The position numbers and the translations under genes are program-made. This document shows positions 44,612-53,766 of a stretch of 64,000 nt of DNA, in pieces. This DNA comes from Flectobacillus rivi. GTDB lineage: Bacteria > Bacteroidota > Bacteroidia > Cytophagales > Spirosomataceae. The notes under the pieces are model-generated. The model worked only from the letters and a program-made list of their open reading frames with translations. It was not told where the DNA came from and ran no database searches. Positions within the stretch are counted from its first letter, which is position 1; the number at the start of each line of letters is the position of its first letter. Location: NCBI RefSeq assembly GCF_030056655.1, contig NZ_JASHIE010000002.1, positions 453,418-517,417 on the forward strand. The letters run 5' to 3'.

Positions 44612-46957
44612 TTGAATGATATGAATAACCTAGAGTATTATTTGCAATATCAAGACTATTTTTGGGAATGGGATGTTGACTCCACTATCGGGCAACTTTG
44701 TATTTCTATGCCTCATGGTGATACGATTATCTATGAAGAACAACTCATTGAAACCCTCAGAGTACTATCAAAAACAGGCATTCCTCGCTTGGGTACACTA
44801 TTGTTGTTATTCATCGCAACAAGCGCAAATGGTCAGCAAAACATTGACAAGCTCTATTATCAGTTTTTAAAACTTGACAATGGATTGCACGGTAACAATA
44901 TTGTCGGTGATGCTATTAAGTTCTTACGTCTTGTCTCCAAACTACCCGCAAATCTAAAAAGAGGTAGTCAACGGATATTGGTTCTTCAGCAACTCTTGGA
45001 AGGTAGCCACAACAATTATGCAATCAAGAAATCTATTAGCATATTTAATAGCTTGGGGTACTTTTGTAAAAGCCAAAACCATTTTCCAGAAAAACAACCA
45101 TTAAGCAGTAGCATCTTTGAAAAAGATGTTCGCCCCATTGCACTTCTATTAAAAAAATATCCTAATGCTGAAAGTATTATAGCCAAACTAAGCAATATCC
45201 AAGAGATTAACCTTGAGGATTTTGAGCAAGAAATCGAACAGTCAAATGATAACCATACAGTAGATTGGCATGAGGAGCTATTATCGAATCCTAAAACTTT
45301 TCATAGCGCCGCACTAATCAAAAGCTTATGGGCAGGGTTACATATACCTTTTCAAGGAGATATTCCTAGTCAACAACCCTTGGGTGGGGTTACCGATTTG
45401 AGCAATAAAGGCAACCTTGAACGTTTGCTTTTATCAGAACTTGCCCATGAGGATATAGTGCTTTTATCGAGACTAGCGCATAACGAAGCGCTTTATTTAC
45501 AACGTGAGCTTCCTCCACAAAACAACCCTAAAAAGCGAGTATTTTTAATAGATATTTCGATTAAAAATTGGGGAACACCCAAAACACTTGCTTTCTCTAT
45601 TTGGCTGTCATTGCTCAAGCATCCAAAAGCCAAAATGTCGGCAGAATCTTTTGTCATTGGCAATGATTACACCGCCATTTCAGCCGAGAATATCGAGTCT
45701 ATTATCCAAGGACTTGACCTCCTCGATCATTCGCTTCATGCTGGCAATGGTATAAAAAAGTTTTTCGACACTCAATCATTCAAGAAGTCTCAACAAGAAA
45801 TCTTCTATATTTCGAACAAAGCATCGACCGCATACCCAGCTATACAAAAAGAATTGTCGTTGGTTGCACCGATGATTAACTATTGGATTTATGTCACTGC
45901 TGAAGGAAAAATAGAGATTCATTATCAGCAAAACAAAGGTCTTAAGCCAGTACAAGAGCTCTTGTTACCCTTGAAATCACTTTGGGAAAAAACACCACCC
46001 ATTAGTAAGCAGACCACACCTCAAAAGAGAGAGAGAAACAGCAATGTATATCCAATATTGATACCTCCTCAGCCTCAATTGGCACGTTTCACCTTCAAGG
46101 CAAAAGATGGCAATACCTATTTTATTGTTGCCAATGCCCTTTGTAAAGCGCTAGACGAAAACAAAGGTTGGGAAGTATTACTTGATCGTAAGGAAATGGC
46201 AGAATCCTATGCCCTAGGAATCAATATGTCAAATGAGGTGATACTGCTGGCTTTTGTACTTGCGCAGCATTCACATAAGAAATTAAGTATTTACAATATC
46301 AATACAGGATATTGGGGCTCAACAGGACTTGCCAGTTTTAAATGGAAAAACCTCTTTTTTGATGGAAATCATTTCTACATGATACAGAAAAACATGAAGT
46401 ACACTTATGTGTTAGAGAACGGAGAATCACCTCAAACTGGCGCCATAAAAATCGAGACATCTACAGTAGAAACAAATGATTTTCAGACAACAAAAAAAGT
46501 AAATATTCAAGCTAAAAAATCAGAGACAAAGTCCAGTGTTAACTTTCTTAAAAACATTACTGAGGTAGGTATTAGTAAGGAAAATAAAATTTTATTAAAC
46601 AGACATAGCTTGTCTTTTGATGATAATAATAGAGTTACTATCCAATCAAGCCTATCGACAACCATCCATCTAACTGCCCAAGCGATAAAGAATGGCATTT
46701 TTGAGTTTCCGAATGGCGCTAGAATCCACACTAACTCATTTGGATTATGTATTCTGGAAAATACAGCTCAAAATCAGTTTATTTACTTTCCTACAGTGAT
46801 GGAAGAACCTATTGCCATGAGTACTAAAGAGGATTGTTGTGGCAATACTTCCTTTTTACCCAACCTTCCACTCAAGGAATTAGAGGTAAAGGATTTTAGG
46901 GAAAAATATATAGATACATTTATTCAAGATATCATTAACTATGGAACTACAACTTAA
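44612..46957 (+). CDS. vWA-like protein of the MoxR-vWA-beta-propeller ternary type
   Basis: Three parts are seen in 781 residues. Residues 1-250 are helical. GGVTDLSNKGNLERLLLSEL and NEALYLQRELPP (259-302) are a conserved entry to the vWA domain in MoxR-associated proteins. The vWA core is at about 306-460, starting RVFLIDISIKNWG. Its MIDAS motif is DISIK, not DxSxS, so metal binding is doubtful. From about 485 to the end the chain is made of short strands with repeated YxxxNG-like turns, as a propeller would be (FTFKAKDGNTYFIVANALC, SIYNINTGYWGSTG). It overlaps the next gene by 17 bases. Confidence 0.78.
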   Translation: MNDMNNLEYYLQYQDYFWEWDVDSTIGQLCISMPHGDTIIYEEQLIETLRVLSKTGIPRLGTLLLLFIATSANGQQNIDKLYYQFLKLDNGLHGNNIVGDAIKFLRLVSKLPANLKRGSQRILVLQQLLEGSHNNYAIKKSISIFNSLGYFCKSQNHFPEKQPLSSSIFEKDVRPIALLLKKYPNAESIIAKLSNIQEINLEDFEQEIEQSNDNHTVDWHEELLSNPKTFHSAALIKSLWAGLHIPFQGDIPSQQPLGGVTDLSNKGNLERLLLSELAHEDIVLLSRLAHNEALYLQRELPPQNNPKKRVFLIDISIKNWGTPKTLAFSIWLSLLKHPKAKMSAESFVIGNDYTAISAENIESIIQGLDLLDHSLHAGNGIKKFFDTQSFKKSQQEIFYISNKASTAYPAIQKELSLVAPMINYWIYVTAEGKIEIHYQQNKGLKPVQELLLPLKSLWEKTPPISKQTTPQKRERNSNVYPILIPPQPQLARFTFKAKDGNTYFIVANALCKALDENKGWEVLLDRKEMAESYALGINMSNEVILLAFVLAQHSHKKLSIYNINTGYWGSTGLASFKWKNLFFDGNHFYMIQKNMKYTYVLENGESPQTGAIKIETSTVETNDFQTTKKVNIQAKKSETKSSVNFLKNITEVGISKENKILLNRHSLSFDDNNRVTIQSSLSTTIHLTAQAIKNGIFEFPNGARIHTNSFGLCILENTAQNQFIYFPTVMEEPIAMSTKEDCCGNTSFLPNLPLKELEVKDFREKYIDTFIQDIINYGTTT

Positions 46958-48647
46958 GCCTCATCAACAAAATCTGTATCCCAAGGTAGGTTTGTTAATT
47001 GCTGGAAGTGCTATTAAATCTTGGCTTTTTGAGCTCCAAGCCTTAGGATTAAGTCTTGAAAATATCACCTGTTTTACTATTCCTGATGCTACACCCAATA
47101 GTCTTTGGGGATGTTTGGTGATTATTCCCGAACATCATTTTCCAATAGATATTCGTCAGCATCAAATTATATATCAAGCATTTAACCAAGTATATATTCC
47201 AGAAAAGTCAACAGTATTCCCTTCACTCACAGAAGAGGATGCCTGCTTTTTATTTTCTCGTATGTCTGTTTTGATACATCCTTACTTAGGGTTTATTGAA
47301 CTTTCAACACCTATCAATTGGATAGAAATAGTACAAACCCCTGATTTGTGGGAGACAGAACCAATAACTCCTGCCAATAGCCTGACTTTACCTAGTAGAA
47401 TTAAAACATTACTGCTAAACCCCTCAGAAAGTCCTGACGAAATTATTTCACGATTAGAAACACAACCAACACCAGAAAAACCTCTGTTAGACAAACCTCT
47501 GAACATTTTTGAAAAAGCATTATTACTGTTCTACAAAATCATTATCTCTATTGCGTCGAATATATTGCTAAGTTTTAAGGCTACCTCAGCTAACGATAAC
47601 GCAAAACAGCTTTCGCGCAAAACCAAAGAGGATTCTTTGTTGTCGAAAATGCTAGAGCACTTTCATTCATTAGAAAATCGTAATCAAAAATATCTTGATA
47701 AACTGTTTGATTTATTAGCCCAAAATCCCTTGGAAGCGCTCAAATATGCCATTCCTATCGACGATGGCACCCATAGAGGTTCTGAGAATAATGGCTCATT
47801 AGGATTTTCGAAATATCGTGATTCACTTTCATTATTTGGCAATAACACACATGCGCATGGTGGAGGAAGTTTAAATATAGACGACAGTAGCATCGAACGA
47901 TTACGAAGACAATATCGTGCAACAGCAGAACAGCTCATCCGTGAAGAAAAGTACACAGAAGCAGCCTTTGTTTACCTGAAATTATTGAAAGAATATTATT
48001 TAGCGACTCAAACATTGGAGAAGGGCGAAAAATATCAAGAAGCAGCTTCTATCTATATTAAATACCTCAAAAACTATCATCAAGCCGCTATTTGCTACGA
48101 AAAAGCTAACCTTATACACAAAGCGATAGAATACTACATAAAAACAGAGCAATATGAAAAAGTAGGAGATTTATATACGAAACTTGAGAAGCATGATGAA
48201 GCGATATTGTATTATCAAAAAGTGGCAGACAATTATCATACAGCGGGTCAATTTGTAAAAGCGTCTTTGGTTTACAAAAATAAGATGTACATGTTCAATA
48301 GAGCTCAAGCCATTCTGTGGGAAGGTTGGGAAAAAAATCAAGATGCGTTTAATTGTCTTGGTTTATATTTCGGTAATATACCTGATGATACTTTAAGTTG
48401 GCAAAAACTTCAGCAAGTATCCGCTTCTTTAACCAACAAACAGTATCATTCCTTTTTAGATTTACTTAAAAATGTCTTTAAAAACCGTTTGGAGCTTCAA
48501 CCCAACATCAAAGAATTAGCCTATGAAATTATTTCAACGCAACTTAAAAATGACTCAAGCATAAGCACCTACCTTTCTTTTTTTGTGCCTAATGACCCAC
48601 TTTTGATAAAAGATACTATCAGATTCAGATTAAATTCCCGATTTTAA
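46941..48647 (+). CDS. Operon protein with N-terminal bpX6-like domain, membrane segment and TPRs
   Basis: In this 568-residue protein the N-terminal 150 residues form a compact domain (LLIAGSAIKSWLFELQALGL, LTEEDACFLFSRMSVLIHPY). I tentatively compare it to the bpX6 domain that ends ternary-system operons. A hydrophobic helix lies at about 189-212 (KALLLFYKIIISIASNILL). A linker with a His/Gly-rich patch (HAHGGGS) leads to five or more TPR-like helix pairs at about 320-450 (KYTEAAFVYLKLLKEYY, YQEAASIYIKYLKNYHQAAI, KAIEYYIKTEQYEKVGDLY). It would be a membrane-tethered scaffold for the MoxR-vWA machine. Confidence 0.7.
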   Translation: MELQLKPHQQNLYPKVGLLIAGSAIKSWLFELQALGLSLENITCFTIPDATPNSLWGCLVIIPEHHFPIDIRQHQIIYQAFNQVYIPEKSTVFPSLTEEDACFLFSRMSVLIHPYLGFIELSTPINWIEIVQTPDLWETEPITPANSLTLPSRIKTLLLNPSESPDEIISRLETQPTPEKPLLDKPLNIFEKALLLFYKIIISIASNILLSFKATSANDNAKQLSRKTKEDSLLSKMLEHFHSLENRNQKYLDKLFDLLAQNPLEALKYAIPIDDGTHRGSENNGSLGFSKYRDSLSLFGNNTHAHGGGSLNIDDSSIERLRRQYRATAEQLIREEKYTEAAFVYLKLLKEYYLATQTLEKGEKYQEAASIYIKYLKNYHQAAICYEKANLIHKAIEYYIKTEQYEKVGDLYTKLEKHDEAILYYQKVADNYHTAGQFVKASLVYKNKMYMFNRAQAILWEGWEKNQDAFNCLGLYFGNIPDDTLSWQKLQQVSASLTNKQYHSFLDLLKNVFKNRLELQPNIKELAYEIISTQLKNDSSISTYLSFFVPNDPLLIKDTIRFRLNSRF

Positions 48648-48808
48648 AAGTATAAATTCTGTCTAAAAAGGTGCATTTTAGGCCTATTCAGCACCACTTT
48701 AATTTTTTTTATAAAAAATTTCAAATTTTTTCATTTTCATTTTATTCAGATAATGAGATAGTTATGGCAACCATTACAAAAAACTTTTCAGAAAGTGCTT
48801 GAAGTGAG

Positions 48809-48839
48809 TTTGCATTGTAAGAAATAAGTACTAATTTTG
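48809..48839 (+). promoter_or_regulatory. Promoter of tRNA-Asp copy 2
   Basis: TTTG at 48809-48812 and TAATTTTG at 48832-48839 are spaced by exactly 19 bases. The region ctaattttgcatca is shared with copy 1, after which the two upstream regions differ in length. Confidence 0.85.
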
Positions 48840-48851
48840 CATCAACAAAAC

Positions 48852-48925
48852 GGTTTGGTAGTTCAGTTGGTTAGAATACATGCCTGTCACGCATGGGGTC
48901 GCGGGTTCGAGTCCCGTCCAGACCG
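48852..48925 (+). tRNA. tRNA-Asp (anticodon GTC), copy 2
   Basis: All 74 bases are identical to the copy at 37379, with the same acceptor ggtttgg/ccagacc and anticodon loop ctgtcac. It closes the 11.4-kb block of defence-like genes. Confidence 0.97.
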
Positions 48926-48926
48926 C

Positions 48927-48958
48927 AAAAGCTCAGAAAGAAATTTCTGAGCTTTTTT
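48927..48958 (+). terminator. Terminator of tRNA-Asp copy 2
   Basis: The same stem with gaaa tetraloop and T-run as behind copy 1. The following 250 bases up to the LytTR promoter are A/T-rich and hold no gene. Confidence 0.92.
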
Positions 48959-49208
48959 ATTATATTGTTATTTTCTTTTTCAGCGATAGACATTCTTATT
49001 CTACGTATTTTATATTTAATTCATTGTTCTTTTTTTTCTAGCTAGGTTTCAATAATTTTATGTTAGAAAAAATATTAAAATCTATTTTTTTACCGCTACC
49101 CTTCAATACAATAAAGCGTCCTTTTGATTTCTTCTTTCACATAGGACATTACTATTACACAACATTGATTCATTTGATAATACAATCGCAATAACACATT
49201 TATTGTCG

Positions 49209-49240
49209 TTTGTTGGTATTGCTTACCCATTTTATCTTTG
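49209..49240 (+). promoter_or_regulatory. Promoter of the LytTR regulator gene
   Basis: TTTG at 49209-49212 and TATCTTTG at 49233-49240 are 20 bases apart. Because the -7 box covers the first possible ATG (49238), the real start must lie downstream, which supports 49292. Confidence 0.75.
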
Positions 49241-49291
49241 TTCACATTGGCATATTTGTACCGTCATCTATGCTATTATAGTTGTGTAATT

Positions 49292-49993
49292 ATGAATAAC
49301 AATGCTTACCTACTCATTAACCCGCTAAAAGAGTCGTCACTTGATTTAGCAAACAAAATCAAAAAACTTACCTCTAGAAAGGTAGTTTTGACGCCAAATA
49401 TCGCTGCAGCTCAATTGTGCCTACAACAAGAATTGTTTGATGCGATTTTTCTTACTTTAACAAACGATCAAGATATACAGTCTCTGATTTACCAGTTACC
49501 ATCCAGTATTCCTATTGTGGTGGTTAGCCCCATCAAAGAATTAGCTTCATCAGCTTATGAGTACGAAAATATCGTCGACTTTTTGCTCCAACCTTCTTGT
49601 GAGGCACGTGTATGGAGAGCTTTGAATAGAGCTCAATACACTCCTATTTTATCAAATACTCGTATTGAAGATAGCTATGCGTTTATAAGATCTGAAACTC
49701 AAATACTTAAATTTAATTTTAATGAGATTGAGTATTTCTCTGCGTTTGGTAGCTATTCAAAGGTTCATACCAAAAACAACGTTCATATTGTTAATGAGTC
49801 TATCGAAGGTTTGATGAATATTCTCCCAAGCGGTGTTTTTAGAAGAGTTCACCATGCTTATCTGATCAATATCTATAAAATAACAGCAGTGGATTCGAGA
49901 AGTTTTTTTGTTTATGACCGAGATATTCCAATTGGAAAATCATACCAAAAATCGATCAACTTCCTTTTCAATGTAAAAGCCCTATTTGTATAA
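49292..49993 (+). CDS. LytTR-type transcriptional regulator with degenerate receiver
   Basis: The protein is 233 residues from the ATG at 49292. Residues 1-115 look like a CheY fold, but the phospho-acceptor position is hydrophobic (LFDAIFLTLTND) and the acidic pair near the start is missing. Residues about 125-230 are a LytTR DNA-binding domain (EIEYFSAFGSYSKVHTKNN, ESIEGLMNILPSGVFRRVHH, AYLINIYKITAVDS). It would bind DNA without phosphorylation control. It is monocistronic, followed by a bidirectional terminator. Confidence 0.88.
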   Translation: MNNNAYLLINPLKESSLDLANKIKKLTSRKVVLTPNIAAAQLCLQQELFDAIFLTLTNDQDIQSLIYQLPSSIPIVVVSPIKELASSAYEYENIVDFLLQPSCEARVWRALNRAQYTPILSNTRIEDSYAFIRSETQILKFNFNEIEYFSAFGSYSKVHTKNNVHIVNESIEGLMNILPSGVFRRVHHAYLINIYKITAVDSRSFFVYDRDIPIGKSYQKSINFLFNVKALFV

Positions 49994-50020
49994 ATTTTAA
50001 TGCCAATAGCATTAATACTT

Positions 50021-50068
50021 AAAAATGGTTAGGAATACCTTCAAATTGAAGTACTCCTAACCATTTTT
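50021..50068. terminator. Bidirectional terminator between convergent genes
   Basis: The 18-bp stem aaaaatggttaggaatac / gtactcctaaccattttt (one mismatch) has A/T-rich ends on both sides. It lies between the LytTR gene and the TSP3 repeat gene. Confidence 0.88.
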
Positions 50069-50104
50069 ATCAATGCACAAACGGATTGTTTGATTAGACA
50101 ACGC

Positions 50105-52684
50105 TTAATTCGCAGTAATTCTAGTTTCGACAATATTATTATCCACACGTCCTTCTCCTCCCGAACCATAAAGAATCGTTACTGTGATATTTTGGCTAGT
50201 ATTAGCAGGAATACCTCCTCTTCTAGTGACAGTAAACCCTATTTTTTTAAAACTATTTTGAGGAATACTAACTCCTGGTTTTGCCGTTACGGTAATAAAG
50301 TTGGTATTTTCAGAAAATAACCAATCCCCGTTACTGTTAGTAGCCCCTCCCATGACATTGGACGTTCCTGTGTTGATAGAATAAGTAATATCAAACCCTG
50401 AGATTTTGGTAATTCTAAATCCTGTGATATTCCCCAACACATTTTGAACATTATTTTTTTCAAAAACATTTACAACAATATCTTTTGCATTAGAAGAACC
50501 CGAAAAATCTAAGCTATTGATTTCAGTAGTTGGGGTTAAATCTGGAATTGGAGCATCTTTCCAGTCACTCGACGAGCCATCAGATACATTTGGTACACCA
50601 TCACCATCGGTGTCGCAGTTTCCTGTACAATCTATTTTTCCATCATCATCCAAATCCCAATTGGGGTTTAGCCCGGCCTCTAAAAGATCCGAAATGCCAT
50701 TATTATCGCTGTCTACGTCGTAAGGGTTCAGCTTACCATCAAGGTCGGTATCGGGTGGCGTTAGCCCTAAACCCGCTGCTGCCGCTAATGGTACGCCTTG
50801 CAGATTGACAGGTCCGTCTACCATCCCATCTTCATTCAAATCTATACCCAGCGTTTCGGCTACATCTCTGATACCATCATTATCGCTATCTAAATCTATC
50901 CTGTTAGGTGTTCCATCTCCATCAGTATCAGCACTAAGTTGGGCGTTTTCTACGGTATCTAAAATACCATCATTATCATCGTCCAAATCTGTTACATCTG
51001 CCAAGCCATCTTTATCTGTATCCAATGGACAACCATTTGGTGCAATCCCAGCTACTAATGGACAAGCATCGACTTTATCGTTGAAAGTATCCCCATCGGT
51101 ATCAGGTTTTTGGGGATTGGTAGTATTTAAATCAGGGATACCGTCATTGTTTGGGTCTATTTCCTCTTTGTTGGTGAGTCCATCGCCATCGCAATCCAAG
51201 GCTTTCCACGCCAATGTTGTGGAAGCATACACTTGGTCAACAGTATTATAGCTGCATCCATCCTTTGGATTGGTATTATCTAGGGTAGCTAGGGCATTGT
51301 TGTCTGTACCTGTAAGCTCCTTATAATTGGTTACGCCATCTCCATCACAGTCGGCATTCCGCCATAATGTGGAGGTATTGGCTAGTATTTGGTTGGTAGC
51401 ATTATAGCTACACCCATCTGTATAGTTTGTTCCATCCGCTATTTCTTGAGTGTTTGAAACGCCATCACCGTCCATATCTGGATTTGATTCTCGGTAATCT
51501 GGCGTACCTGAATTGTTGAGATCTGGAAGAGTTGGACTGTTGGCATCGCCATAACTGGTAGATCCGTCGACTGAGACAATAATTCCGTCGGCATCAAGAT
51601 CTATAATACTATCTATTTTTCCGTCACCATTTATATCCAAAGTAGCAGTATTACTAATGCCACTTTCGAGTAAATCTGATAAACCATCATTATCACTATC
51701 TAAGTCGAGGTAATCTGCGCCTGTTGTACCATCGCTATTGAGAGGAACGGGGTCGTTAGTGTCGCCCCAATTAGAGCTTCCATCGGCACTACTCATAATA
51801 CCGTCAAGATCGCTATCGGTTCCATCAACGATTCCGTCGCCATTGGCATCAACCAATGCGGCATTGCCGCTTTCGATGATGTCATTGATTCCATCATTAT
51901 CACTATCTAAGTCATACGGATTTTTGCGAGTGTCTAGGTCTGTATCAGACAATATCAAACCAGTGCCAGCGCTTGCAGGTATTCCAGTTCCACCAATAAT
52001 GCCATCTGCAATTCCATCAAAATCGGTGTCGATACCACCTCCCTCGATTACGTCATTGATACCGTCGTTATCACTATCCAAGTCGATACGGTTTGGGACA
52101 CCATCTCCGTCTGTATCAGCATTTGACTGTGCATTTTCTATGGTATCCAAAATACCGTCATTATCATCATCCAAATCGATGCTATCTGCTACTCCGTCGT
52201 TGTCAGTATCAAGATATACCGTGATTGAAGTTGTGCTATTGTCATTACCAGTCAAATTGCCAGTCGTTTGCGGGCCATTAAATCCTAGTGTTCCTGTGAT
52301 GGTGAGCGGACCACCAACATTTACACCAGTATACCCAACCTCGATTTGACTACAAGTCCCTGGGGCAATAGGCAGGGTGTTTTCTAGGCGAATGGTCTGT
52401 CCATCGTTGGAGAGGACTGTCCAACCTGTAATACTGATAGGAACCACCGTCGACCCAACCAGGGGGCTTGGAAAGCTAATAAGGGGTCTTAACTTATTGG
52501 CCGCAGCCGTTCGGATACCACCATCGTTGTTACAAATATCAATTGTGACTCGACCAACACTAGAGCCTTTGGCTACAGCAGCGGGTTGATTCAAAATATT
52601 TATACTAACATCTTGGGCGGCCGCTATCTCAACAATACAGCTGAAAATAGCACAGAATAATACTACTCTTGGCAAAATGTACAT
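50105..52684 (-). CDS. Thrombospondin type-3 repeat surface protein
   Basis: I start at 52684 (MYILPRVVLFCAIFSCIVEI, a signal peptide; 859 residues) instead of an ATG 63 bases upstream. After a DUF11-like N-domain (AAVAKGSSVGRVTIDICNNDG) come about fifteen Asp-rich calcium-binding TSP3 units (DTDNDGVADSIDLDDDNDG, DTDGDGVPNRIDLDSDNDG). A C-terminal beta domain of about 110 residues follows. It is probably an exported stalk or adhesin. The last residues do not resemble the type IX secretion sorting domains that I know, so the anchoring route is unclear. The tandem repeats make this locus prone to length change. Confidence 0.88.
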   Translation of the reverse strand: MYILPRVVLFCAIFSCIVEIAAAQDVSINILNQPAAVAKGSSVGRVTIDICNNDGGIRTAAANKLRPLISFPSPLVGSTVVPISITGWTVLSNDGQTIRLENTLPIAPGTCSQIEVGYTGVNVGGPLTITGTLGFNGPQTTGNLTGNDNSTTSITVYLDTDNDGVADSIDLDDDNDGILDTIENAQSNADTDGDGVPNRIDLDSDNDGINDVIEGGGIDTDFDGIADGIIGGTGIPASAGTGLILSDTDLDTRKNPYDLDSDNDGINDIIESGNAALVDANGDGIVDGTDSDLDGIMSSADGSSNWGDTNDPVPLNSDGTTGADYLDLDSDNDGLSDLLESGISNTATLDINGDGKIDSIIDLDADGIIVSVDGSTSYGDANSPTLPDLNNSGTPDYRESNPDMDGDGVSNTQEIADGTNYTDGCSYNATNQILANTSTLWRNADCDGDGVTNYKELTGTDNNALATLDNTNPKDGCSYNTVDQVYASTTLAWKALDCDGDGLTNKEEIDPNNDGIPDLNTTNPQKPDTDGDTFNDKVDACPLVAGIAPNGCPLDTDKDGLADVTDLDDDNDGILDTVENAQLSADTDGDGTPNRIDLDSDNDGIRDVAETLGIDLNEDGMVDGPVNLQGVPLAAAAGLGLTPPDTDLDGKLNPYDVDSDNNGISDLLEAGLNPNWDLDDDGKIDCTGNCDTDGDGVPNVSDGSSSDWKDAPIPDLTPTTEINSLDFSGSSNAKDIVVNVFEKNNVQNVLGNITGFRITKISGFDITYSINTGTSNVMGGATNSNGDWLFSENTNFITVTAKPGVSIPQNSFKKIGFTVTRRGGIPANTSQNITVTILYGSGGEGRVDNNIVETRITAN

Positions 52685-53297
52685 AGTATAGATTGTGTTT
52701 GGTAAAAAATAAATGGATGTGAATTTCCTTTTACTTGGTAGTACCAAACAAGGATGCTTATGCGGCTAAGATGCGCAGATTATTGTGCGAGAGACTCTAT
52801 TTAATTGGATAACCCAATAATAATATCTACTTAGTGCGATTCGTGCTTTCTTGTTTTGATACTAGAACATCTATTTAAGCTACTGCTATTTTTGATAGGT
52901 TTTTTGTCCTTTCTGTAAACGGCAATAGGCTCAGTTAAATTAATGTGCGGTTAAGTTTACTGAACTGTTTCAAAATTTGATGTAAGGATAAAGGAAGATT
53001 ACACTAGAAATTCTTCATTGATAATAATAAAGAATAGTATTTCTCTAACAATATTCGTGCCGTAGTTATCAGCTTATATTTAAGACTTTGGTAGCTATAC
53101 GTAATTTCCATTACACTTCAACAATCTTCATAAATAAGGATTTTTATCTATATCGTAGATTGAGTATTTTTCTTGATTGAGCTTCATTTTTTAGCATAAT
53201 TTTCTGAGCATAGCGCATCTGAAGCGTCTTTTATTTTAAACAATTTCCTGATTATTGGCTTACATCATCTATCTTCACGGTAAAAAACGTTTCAAAT
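52685..53297. other. Intergenic region without recognised features
   Basis: This 613-base gap separates the divergent TSP3 and HopJ genes and must contain both promoters. I find no long frame, no strong hairpin and no convincing TAnnTTTG/TTTG pair. Confidence 0.5.
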
Positions 53298-53636
53298 ATG
53301 TCTGTTAATTCTCTCATTGAAAAAATAAAAACTAGCCCTGAAGCTATCGAGTTTCAGGAAGTGATTGCGGTAATCGATGCCTCGTACCAATTCCAACCAA
53401 CAAAATTTCGTAATGGAAATACCGTTAATGAAGCAGGTCAAAACTCTGGTTCATGCAAGGTTTTTTCGTTTGCTAAACTCAATGGTTTGAGTCAAGAAGA
53501 AACATTGGCTTGTTTTGGCGCATTTTATCGTAACGATGTATTACAAAATCCAGAAGGTACAGACCACCAAAATATTCGCAATTTTATCGAGTTTGGCTGG
53601 GATGGTATCGAGTTTGAAGGACAAGCCTTGCAATAA
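53298..53636 (+). CDS. HopJ type III effector-like family protein
   Basis: The 112-residue sequence shows the family core FQEVIAVIDASYQFQPTKFRN, GQNSGSCKVFSFAKLNGLSQEETL and FYRNDVLQNPEGTDHQNIRN, which cover nearly the whole chain. Despite the name, homologues are widespread in free-living bacteria without type III secretion, and the function is unknown. The protein is small and cytoplasmic in appearance. A hairpin follows the stop codon. Confidence 0.9.
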   Translation: MSVNSLIEKIKTSPEAIEFQEVIAVIDASYQFQPTKFRNGNTVNEAGQNSGSCKVFSFAKLNGLSQEETLACFGAFYRNDVLQNPEGTDHQNIRNFIEFGWDGIEFEGQALQ

Positions 53637-53644
53637 GCGTAGAA

Positions 53645-53701
53645 CTGTCGGATAACGACTTTGATTGTTTAATCTATTTACTCAAAGATGGTATCCGACA
53701 G
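53645..53701 (+). terminator. Hairpin after the HopJ gene
   Basis: The 10-bp stem ctgtcggata / tatccgacag begins nine bases after the stop codon and has a second, inner stem (ctttga/tcaaag). No T-run follows, so termination is only likely. Confidence 0.55.
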
Positions 53702-53735
53702 CTAAATACCTCATGAGCTTTTCAACGAAAATCCT

Positions 53736-53743
53736 TAAATTTG
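53736..53743 (+). promoter_or_regulatory. Candidate -7 box of the arginyltransferase-like gene
   Basis: TAAATTTG lies 23 bases before the ATG. No clear -33 box is found. Confidence 0.45.
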
Positions 53744-53766
53744 TGAATTAACGACTACCATAAGAA

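Noticed and set aside
37453..48851. Prophage or classical integrative island between the tRNA genes
   Set aside because: No integrase, phage structural or conjugation gene is present; only the tRNA duplication and gene content point to an accessory block.
50500..52250. Regularly spaced short repeats that could suggest a CRISPR array
   Set aside because: The repeats are in frame, vary in length and encode Asp-rich TSP3 calcium-binding units.
51738..52349. 203-codon plus-strand frame and similar frames opposite the TSP3 gene
   Set aside because: They are Ser/Pro-rich antisense shadows of the Asp/Asn-rich repeats.
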